A stretch of DNA of 64,000 nucleotides, taken from the NCBI GenBank assembly GCA_039545315.1, contig BCIM01000005.1, positions 1,118,609-1,182,608 of the forward strand. Direction: 5' to 3'. How positions within the stretch are numbered: position 1 is the first letter of the stretch; each line of letters begins with the position of its first letter. Source of the stretch: Kondoa malvinella (Eukaryota; Basidiomycota; Agaricostilbomycetes; Agaricostilbales; Kondoaceae). This document shows, in pieces, positions 56,534 through 64,000 of the stretch. Under the pieces are notes generated by a model that was not told the origin of the DNA, did no database searches, and was given only the letters and a program-made list of their open reading frames with translations. The translations under genes were made by a program, and so were the position numbers.

Positions 56534-59500
56534 ATGCCTTTAGTCGATTTCAACCTCCAAGAAGCGCTCGAGCAGCTCTCAGAGCCAGAGACCTTTCCCA
56601 TTCAAGATGAACTCGACGTGTCGCAGTCTTCGGCGAGCGAGATCAATGCTGTCCTCAACAGTGCGTGTCTGCCATGTTTTCGCGTCAGCATGTACTGAAT
56701 AGGTACATAGGTATAGTGGATGCTATTGCAGATAGCTCGGACGCGATCACTTCACAGCAGACGTTCGACATGGTCGCGAGTTTGCTGAAACATGGGTCAA
56801 CGCTGCAGCCCGCTGCGCTGCTCAAACTATTAGATTGCCTGCAATCAGGTGAACCCTATATCCGTACTAGCTTGTCGCCCAAAGGGCCTAACTTGTCGCG
56901 TTATAGGGCTCTCCGCAGAATTGGACGCAGCAGTAGCCGACGCTCATCCTTCCGATCACGCAGGTTATCGCTCTCACAAACTCGCTCTGGAGATCTACGC
57001 TTTCACTCTACGATTCTTTATCCTCTCCGCCGAAAAGAGTACAACTTCCGTCGGGCCTGCATCACCTGTCAAGAAAGGGAGAGGTCGAGGTGGAACAGCG
57101 GCAAGTACTGCTACTGCTAGGAGTAAAAAGGGCAAAGAAGCGAAACCTTGGGAATGGGCCGATAGTGTTGCGCCGACCTTGGCTTTGATGGGTAAAGTGT
57201 TGCATCGGTTGAAGACCGAAAGGATCTGGCAAACGACCCAGGAGAAGGACGGCTTCGTTGGGCGAGTTTTATACCTCTGTGTCAGATCAGAAAATTGATA
57301 TTAGTTTCTTTAGGTGCTTCACAAAATCAGCTAACCAAGTAGCGGAATCAGACGTATACATGAAAGCAGCCGACATCAAGCAAAACGTCTACAAGATCTT
57401 TTGCGTTGCAGTTAAGAATCACGGACAGTCCTTTAGTCAGTCGGCTCTGCTGCATTCCCACTGATTGCTCAGTAGAGCTATGGTTTCGGTCGATAGGCGT
57501 GCAGACCACCATCATGCAGAATCTGCAGTATGCGGAACATCTGGCTGATCCTATGGCAGAATTAGTCGCTCTACTGGCGAAGGAGTTCGACTACCCTCAA
57601 TTAGGCGAAGAGATTCTCAGGGAAATATCGGGCAAAACTTCGTACGAAAAAATTGACACGAAAGGACCAAAATCGTTCAGCAAGTTCTTGGTTCGCTTGG
57701 CTGAACTTTCGCCCCGACTTGTGTTGAAGCAAATCAGCCTGTTACAAAAGCACCTTGATTCAGAGGTGCGCATTTGACTCAGGCATAAGTTATGGACGTT
57801 CATCTGATACCATTGAGCACAGTCGTACCCTATGCGTAATGCGATTATAGAAGTCATTGCGCTACTCATCAAAGAATTGTCCAACACCTCAACAGAGAAT
57901 GCCGACGAAGCGGCGCGACAAGTAGGCGAAGAAAGAGAACAACGCGCTCTGCATGCCAAACAGATTGCAGCTTTCTTCGATCTCCTCTTCGAACGCTTTC
58001 TCGATGTTAGCGCTTTCGTGCGGAGTAAAGTTGTTACCGTTTTCATCAAGCTTATGGAGTGCGTGTTTCTCGCATATCTAAATTTAAACGCTGACTTGTC
58101 GATAGCCTGCCCACCAAGTTCCCAGCTGAGCGTTTACGACTGGCAAAGTACGCGACTCGCTCATTGGAAGACAAGTCCTCGATCGTGCGCAAAAACTGTA
58201 TCGCTCTTTTGAGTAAGATGATCATGACCCATCCGTATGGAATTATGCACGGTGGTGATCTGAATGCGGAAGACTGGCAAGAGCGATATGAGAACATCTT
58301 GAAAGAAATCGAACCACTGGACAGAGCGATGAAAGAGGCTGCCGGTGTCATTGCTGGACAAAATCAAGCTGAGACTGAAGAAGCAGGTCAGGGGAATGAA
58401 GATGGGGATGAGGATGAAGACGAAGATGGCGATGAGGACGATGATGAGGACGATGACGAAGAGCAAGAGGACAGCGAGGATGAAGACGGTTCATCGCCTG
58501 TCAAAGTCAAAAAAGAACCAAAGGAAAAGTCGCTCAAGAAGAAAAGGAAACAGAAGAAGAAGCCGTCTGATCAAGATCTGGCTAGCAACCCTGATCTTGT
58601 TGGTCTGTCGCACGAAGAAATGCTAGGACGGATCGATCATGATCAACTCACCAAGCTGCAACTCATGAAGCGCTATTATACCGATGCCCTGCTCTTCATC
58701 AAGCAGTTGGAAGACTCTGTATCCCTCATTGCTGATCTGCTCAACAGTACTACGAAGAGTGAAGTCCTGGAAGCAATGGAGTTTTGTACTATCGCTGAGC
58801 GGTATAAATTGGCCGAAGCAGAGGTAGGCTCGCCAGACCTCTATGCCCAGCTCTAACACTGGTACAGGTCGGCGTGAAAGCTATGCTGCATCTCATCTGG
58901 GCCAAAGACAACTCTAGTATTGGCGAGGATGGCAAAGAACTCAAGAGTGTGAGATCGAAACTGCTCGAATGCTACAAGACTCTGTACTTTGAACCTGATC
59001 CAGCACTCGAGCCAAAAGCAAACGTGAATATGATCACTCGGAACATGATAGAGTATGTCACTTGGCAGGGACACTACATCAGACTGAATTTTCTCAAGGC
59101 GAACGTTCAATGCTACTTTGGCCGAGTTAATCTCACTCGAAGAGCTGATGAGCATCATGATGTCTGATGGCAATGTGCATGAAGATGTCATCGAGAAATT
59201 GTGGGCCATATACAGTCAGTCGCATCCTGTATCCGACGGACGGTCTGCTCAATGGTTAGCAGGCACCCCCAAGGGCATCTCGAAGGCTCAAAGACAGGGA
59301 GCCATTCTGATTTTGGGCATGCTTGCTGCGCCGAAGCCTGAAGTTGCTGCTGAGCATCTTGATCTTCTCCTCAAAATTGGTCTTGGACCTCTTGGAAAGG
59401 TGAGGCCTGCCCATCGGGCTACATGAATCAGGCTGAATTTCGAATCAGCGCGATCTCGTTCTAGCGAAATACACCTGCCAAGCCATCCGAAGGATCGGCG

Positions 59501-61234
59501 GTAGCGAGAAGAAAGTCAAAGGATCACTGGCCGACAAGAGCATCCGACTGACGATGGACAACCCTCTTTTCAACTGTCTGAAAGATGTGCTCGAGAGACC
59601 GACCGAGTCCAAGGAATGGTAAGTGTGACTTTAGCAAGCGGACCATGGCAATCAGTTTACGCGGCTACAGGTTCGGCATGGCGGAGCAAGCTATCAACAC
59701 CATCTATGTTCTTGGCGACCAGCCTGATGCACTCTGCTCCGAATTGCTCAGAAACATGGCAAAGCGTGTCTTCGCGCCAACGGCTGCGCCAGCCATGGAT
59801 GCAGACGAGACCATCCCAGACAGTCAAGAGATCCCTCCGCCAGTTGATCCAGCTTCAGATACGCAAGCATCACCAACTCCGTCGGCTGGTACACCGGCGC
59901 CAGCGCAATTCGGCGACGCTTTCCAGCTCGCTCAGCTCATCTTCGTGGCTGGTCATGTCGCAATCAAACATCTTATTCACCTGGAACTACTCGAGCGCGA
60001 ATATAAACGACGCAAGGCTGAAAGCGAAAAGCAAGGCAACAAAGCTGTTGCAGACGAGCTCGACCAAGTTGTTGGTACGGTAGAAGACGACATTGCTGAC
60101 GTGATTCACCTCACAAAGGAAAAGGAGCTGCTATACGGTCCTGACTCGCTCCTGGCAATCTATGCGCCGATGACAATAGCCATCGTCAAAAATCCAAGCA
60201 TCTACCGGGTAAGCTCAGCTGCCTGCCTGTTCCTAGCAGCTCTGCTGATCCCCAGATCAGAATCATACCCTTCGCGTCTCAGCGGCACTTTCCATGAGCA
60301 AATTCATGTGTGTCAGCGCGCAATTTTGCGAAGATCACCTCATGATGCTCTTCAAACTGTCCGAAACCAATACCGATCCGGTTGTCAGAAGCAATATTGC
60401 GATTGCTCTAGGCGACATTGCTGTTGCTTTCTCAACCATCATGGACGATAACAGCGACAGACTGTATCAAGGTCTGAATGACAAGGATCAGACAGTTAAG
60501 AAGAATACTTTGATGTGTGTCTTCTATCACGTGCATTGTGTCATTTGCTAACGATCGAAAAGGGTACTGACGCATCTCATCCTGAACGGCATGATCAAAG
60601 TCAAAGGACAGCTCGGCGAGATGGCAAAGTGTTTAGAAGATGACGACCGACGAATACAAGACTTGGCCAAGCTCTTCTTTTCCGAACTCGCTTCAAAGGA
60701 CAATGCTATCTACAACAATTTGCCCGACATTGTCTCTAGTCTATCTGCTGGCTGTGATCCCGTTGACGAGGCCACTTTCGAAGGGACGATGAGATTCATC
60801 TTCAAGTTCATCGACAAGGAGAAGCAGGCCGAAGCGATTGTGGAGAAGCTTTGCCAAAGATTCCGAATCGCTACAGAAACTAGACAATGGCGCGACATCG
60901 CTTTCTGCCTCTCTTTGCTGCCTTTCAAGTCAGACAAGTCAATGAAGAAGCTTGAAGAAGCTTTACCTCTGTACCAAGACAAGCTCGTCGAACCGAAAGT
61001 CTTTGCTCGCATGAATGAGATCTTGGTCAAGGTTGGCTCTTCCCATTGGTCAGCTTGATGATGATGCTGATGTGCCTGACGTAGGCTCGAAGCAACAAAG
61101 GCAAAGCCGATGCGCCAGATTACAAAGAATTCGAGACTGCTCTAAACGAAGCGAGATCTAAGGGCGAAGAGGATAAGGAGATCGGTCAAAAGGTTGAGAA
61201 GAAGAAGGCTCGGGCTGCAAGGAAGAAGAACTGA
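56534..61234 (+). CDS. YCS4: Condensin complex subunit 1 (CAP-D2/Cnd1/Ycs4)
   Basis: HEAT-repeat subunit of condensin I, needed for mitotic chromosome compaction. Starts MPLVDFNLQEALEQLSEPET. Exons include SDAITSQQTFDMVASLLKHG, AVADAHPSDHAGYRSHKLAL, IMQNLQYAEHLADPMAELVA, YPMRNAIIEVIALLIKEL and DKSSIVRKNCIALLSKMIMT. An acidic block at about 58396-58490 (alternating Asp and Glu) is followed by a Lys-rich stretch. The Cnd1 domain near the end reads MIKVKGQLGEMAKCLEDDDR, RIQDLAKLFFSELASKDNAI and YNNLPDIVSSLS, and the tail KARAARKKN-stop is basic. About 20 introns, roughly 1,200 residues. The Cnd1 signature makes condensin I rather than cohesin-loading factors the best call. Confidence 0.93.
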
Positions 61235-61251
61235 CCTGATGGCTTTCTTTG

Positions 61252-62106
61252 TTATGTGTAAATTCCGTCGGTTTCTGTTGTATTTTTTGACGCTGCTTGT
61301 TGTTGAGGAAATGGAAGCACAAGCCGATATGCTGATTTGCGATTCCTATGCTGAACATCAGACTGCTGCTACATCGTCAGACTAGGCAGACATACAGGTA
61401 AAAGGCATGCAAGCGCTTCTCGCGGATGAAGCCTAATCTCTCGTACAATGCTAAAGCAGAGCTGTTGTCCACTTCCGTCTCTAGCACAATCTACCATCCT
61501 ATATTAGTGAGAGTTGCGAGGTGACAAAGGCCTGTGATACCTCTTGCGCTCCGTGTAATTTCATCTGCTGAATCGCGAGACTGATCAATTCAGAAGCTAT
61601 GCCACGTTTGCGATGACTGCGCAGGATGGAGAGCATGCCAATATAGCCTCTGTTGAGCTTTCCTCGATGCACGTCCTGTCTCATGTCTGTCGGGTCGCCC
61701 TACGGACGGAAAGCTGGACGGACCTGTTTGCAGACTATCACGCCGACAGGGAGTGGACCATCGTGAGCCTAAAGAGTTATCAGCAAGAAATGGCAGCCAG
61801 CGTTCATAGACTTGCAAAGAAACAGAGGTGCGGCCTAATCGAGCATGAGACGATATCTTCTCCCTGACGAACGGCCTACCAATCATCCAAGAAGTACCTA
61901 TACTGCAAAGAGACACGACTCAGCGTGATAGAAACCTACAACGACAGCAAGCAAACGGTATAAATGGTGTAAGGCTCGCTCAACTCGTCCTGCACCAAAG
62001 TGACAATATCTTGAATTTGGTCAAGGCTCTTGTATTTCGAATAGACTATCTTGAACACATCGGCCGGATCATCTTGCAACGCCAGCCTAGAGAGATCAAG
62101 CCTCAT
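61252..62106 (-). CDS. MAK3: N-alpha-acetyltransferase 30 (NatC catalytic subunit)
   Basis: Catalytic subunit of NatC, which acetylates N-terminal Met followed by hydrophobic residues. The chain begins [20 protein letters not shown]; then [20 protein letters not shown] and DDWPHLCFFA, which is the NAA30 substrate-site signature. Next [40 protein letters not shown] with the acetyl-CoA loop RxxGx[47 protein letters not shown] and, after the last intron, [18 protein letters not shown] and TDGIYT-stop. Six short introns. The stop lies 17 bp from the convergent condensin stop, so 3' UTRs must overlap. Confidence 0.9.
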
Positions 62107-62423
62107 TCGAGGACGCTGTTCAACGTCGAGACACTTTGTCCCCTTGGAGCGGTAGTCGCCTGAACCCTACTGTCAGATCCGCTGTATCTGTCGTGTCTCT
62201 CTTCTCCTCAGCAAGCTATGCACTCTAACGATTGCATATCATTCCTTGCTCTTCTGACAGTCCTTTCACTCACACAGCATCAATGCTGTGCTCGACGTCT
62301 CTGGTACTGGGCTGTCTTGCGCGTGGTAGTGGAGCTCCGTGAGCGGTGCTCAGATATCGCCTTGCGGTAGCTGAAGCCCTATCATTCAGCCTGATATACC
62401 TGTTTACGAGACCATCACTCACC

Positions 62424-63263
62424 ATGTCGTTCTACGTTCGGCTAGCGGAAGAAGGAAGAATTAGCTCTGGCTGAAGTGTACTTCGCGGCTTTCTCTATTC
62501 CAGGCGAAGCCTCAAAAGCATTCACAAATCCCAATTACGCCAGCTTTCAACAGTACAGCATTGCAAGTGGTGCAAAGAAGTACGCCAAGCTCATCAAGGA
62601 GCGATGAGTAGCTTGCGCTGTCTCTTCCTCGATACACGGACAGCTGTTCATAATAGGTGTCGCTGCTTGACGTCTTCCTCAGGCCAATCAGCAAGACCAG
62701 CCTGACAAGCAGACCGAAGACCCAGACCTAGTGCCTAATAACCCTCTCACGAGTGGGATGTGCCTCTCAGTAGAGGAATAACCATGTCTAATACGCCTTT
62801 GTTCAGCAGGCCCCGAAGAACCAGAGAGATACGAAGACAGCCATCGGGTGGCGATCTTGCGCGTCCAAATAGAGCATCTAGAGCGCAAGTAAGTTCTCTC
62901 GTCGTGTTCGTAAATCTGCTCTGCCTCATCTCGTAAGGCAGATGCTTCCCAAACCATATCATGCGTATCGGTATAGCTGTTGAAACATCGTATCACGGAA
63001 GAGGGTTAGTCATAGCAATATCGCGGTTGCTCAGTCTAAGGGAGATCGGGTATAGCATCGGAACGAAATCGTGCCGCTTCATGGAGAAGATTGCTATCGA
63101 AAAGAATCTGCCAATCGGCGTGGCAGCTACAAGGCGATCTGCGCGGATGCATGAAAAGGCTGGCTACTGCACGCTCGAGAGAGTAGTCGTGTGCGACGAG
63201 AGGCCAGGTCACGAGGCGCAACTTGAGACGTTTCTACAAGAGTGGACGCCTCCTACACACTGA
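62424..63263 (+). pseudogene. GNAT-family acetyltransferase gene with apparent frameshift
   Basis: A second acetyltransferase-like gene with breaks. ATG at 62424 gives MSFYVRLAEEG, but the family-like continuation ELALAEVYFAAFSIPGEASK is in another frame; the shift falls at about 62448-62457 in a GAAGAAGGAAGAA run, with no plausible intron. This frame then ends at KYAKLIKER-TGA, just before a donor-like GTAGCT. Downstream pieces include MRIGIAVETSYHGRGL, an acetyl-CoA loop split by an intron, then REIGYSIGTKSCRFMEKIAI and SARMHEKAGY, ending FLQEWTPPTH-stop. The middle, 62630-62960, has no single convincing frame. It may be a decaying gene, a sequencing error or an intron pattern I failed to solve. 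Confidence 0.5.
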
Positions 63264-63465
63264 TCAATAGCCTTTGGGGATAGGGAAGCGTTATTGGCGA
63301 GGAGCAAAGACAAGGGAGATCGAAGAGCCTTGAACAAAGAAAGCGGTCACTGGCAAATAGTTCACGTCACAAAGTCTTTAGCGTCAAGCTTATACAATTT
63401 CAGGTCGATCAGACCGTGAGTACAACCTGAATCGCTCGTCCAGCGAGAGATCAGTCCCTTCAGAC
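63264..63465. other. Convergent intergenic region
   Basis: About 200 bp between two convergent genes, with no feature noticed. Confidence 0.4.
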
Positions 63466-64000
63466 TCAAACAACCATACAAGCCAACGCAAGCATTGTTG
63501 CGCCGATGCTGAAAGTTACAGACAAAGCTGAGGAAGTACTGACGTTCATTACACTGAGATTGGAAGCTGATGGCTTGGCTGAAGCTGCGAGGGCCGCGCC
63601 GACCTTCTGAGTAGTGAGCATGTCTTCTTGGCTCGAGCTGGAAGCCGGAGTTGGAGCGCCTCGGGAGGGCTGAGTACTGGCCGGGGTTTCAGTGATGCGT
63701 GCGCGACGGGCTGCCGGGCTAGACGAAGACGGTTCAACTGAAGTGTTTGATAGTTCAATGACGGCAGAAGGTGAAGTCATGGCGGCTCGTGCGTCTTTGG
63801 CTGCTGGAGCACGCGAAGCTGGAGCACGGCTGGCCGGAAGTGGTTCGCTGCTGATGTTAACGGTGTTGCTGACTCTGTTGTCACCGAATGAAGGGTTTAG
63901 ATCTTTCGGAAGTGCAACAAAGTATGATCACTGACGCGTAATAAGTAGATGGAGGGTCGACGAAAGCAATGACAAAGCCAGCGACCCCTTCAATTGGCTC
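63466..64000 (-). CDS. C-terminal part of a Ser/Ala-rich GPI-anchor-type surface protein
   Basis: Partial at the window edge; the 5' part lies beyond 64000. The last exon is Ser/Thr/Ala/Pro-rich (SNTSVEPSSSSPAARRARIT, SRGAPTPASSSSQEDM) and ends with a hydrophobic tail after a small-residue stretch (STSSALSVTFSIGATMLALA CMVV-stop), the usual GPI-attachment signal. Upstream the frame has FVALPKDLNPSFGDNRVSNT and, in another frame, GVAGFVIAFVDPPSTYYA, which look like a folded extracellular domain separated by an intron I could not place. Probably a glycosylated cell-wall or plasma-membrane protein of unknown role. Confidence 0.6.

Noticed and set aside
58396..58490. Acidic repeat block as a separate repeat element
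   Set aside because: It is an in-frame Asp/Glu tract inside condensin subunit 1, not an independent element.
1..64000. tRNA or rRNA genes
   Set aside because: I scanned for B-box-like GGTTCGA sequences with matching A boxes and acceptor stems and found none that fold convincingly.
1..64000. Transposable element, virus-like gene or CRISPR array
   Set aside because: No reverse transcriptase, integrase or transposase motifs, terminal repeats or spaced direct repeats were seen.
1..64000. Secondary-metabolite or degradation gene cluster
   Set aside because: The alcohol dehydrogenase, sulfatase, permease and sulfotransferase-like genes are separated by housekeeping genes and share no evident pathway.

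Overview
This window is nuclear DNA of an intron-rich, gene-dense fungus. Nearly every gene is broken by introns of about 40-70 nt with GT..AG borders and a CTGAC/CTAAC-like branch site just before the acceptor. The gene set is plainly fungal: a PMT-family O-mannosyltransferase, a glucanase with an N-terminal membrane anchor, a BIM1/X325-type secreted protein, a nucleobase-ascorbate transporter, choline sulfatase, COQ7, SDH assembly factor 2, SEC62, DNA polymerase alpha and condensin subunit 1. Exon density and architecture suggest a compact basidiomycete genome, possibly Pucciniomycotina-like, but the species cannot be fixed from sequence alone. All exon-intron models here were made by eye from splice sites and reading frame; protein families were recognised from motifs, not searches.

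Layout: 0-10 kb holds a zinc alcohol dehydrogenase, an orphan secreted Cys-rich protein, a TspO/MBR protein, a BIM1/X325-like protein, a deaminase-fold protein and a purine/uracil-type permease. 10-22 kb holds ribosomal protein uL23, an unknown protein, pseudouridine synthase PUS1, an MCUR1-like mitochondrial coiled-coil protein, protein O-mannosyltransferase and a HEATR6-like protein. 22-31 kb holds choline sulfatase, a KLHDC4/Kel3 kelch protein, a Rad60/Esc2/NFATC2IP-like SUMO-like-domain protein and a GT64 glycosyltransferase. 31-36 kb holds three short unknown genes and a long Ser/Pro-rich protein. 36-48 kb holds a membrane-anchored GH5 glucanase, an orphan with a C-terminal four-Cys motif, a P-loop sulfotransferase-like protein, SDHAF2, an intronless orphan, a GNAT acetyltransferase and COQ7. 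48-64 kb holds POL1, a possible small secreted protein, SEC62, condensin subunit 1, NAA30/MAK3, a second GNAT gene that looks frameshifted, and the C-terminal end of a Ser/Ala-rich GPI-type protein.

Genes alternate strand often and convergent pairs are very close (17 bp between condensin and NAA30, 48-52 bp elsewhere). I see no secondary-metabolite cluster, virus, transposon, CRISPR array or single multi-gene novel system. Genes appear to be unlinked housekeeping functions, with two loose themes: the cell surface and secretory pathway (PMT, SEC62, GH5, GT64, X325, GPI protein) and mitochondria (SDHAF2, COQ7, MCUR1-like, TspO). The more interesting material is in the orphans, the microexons, two GC-AG introns, overlapping divergent start codons, a 38-bp dispersed repeat and the broken GNAT gene.
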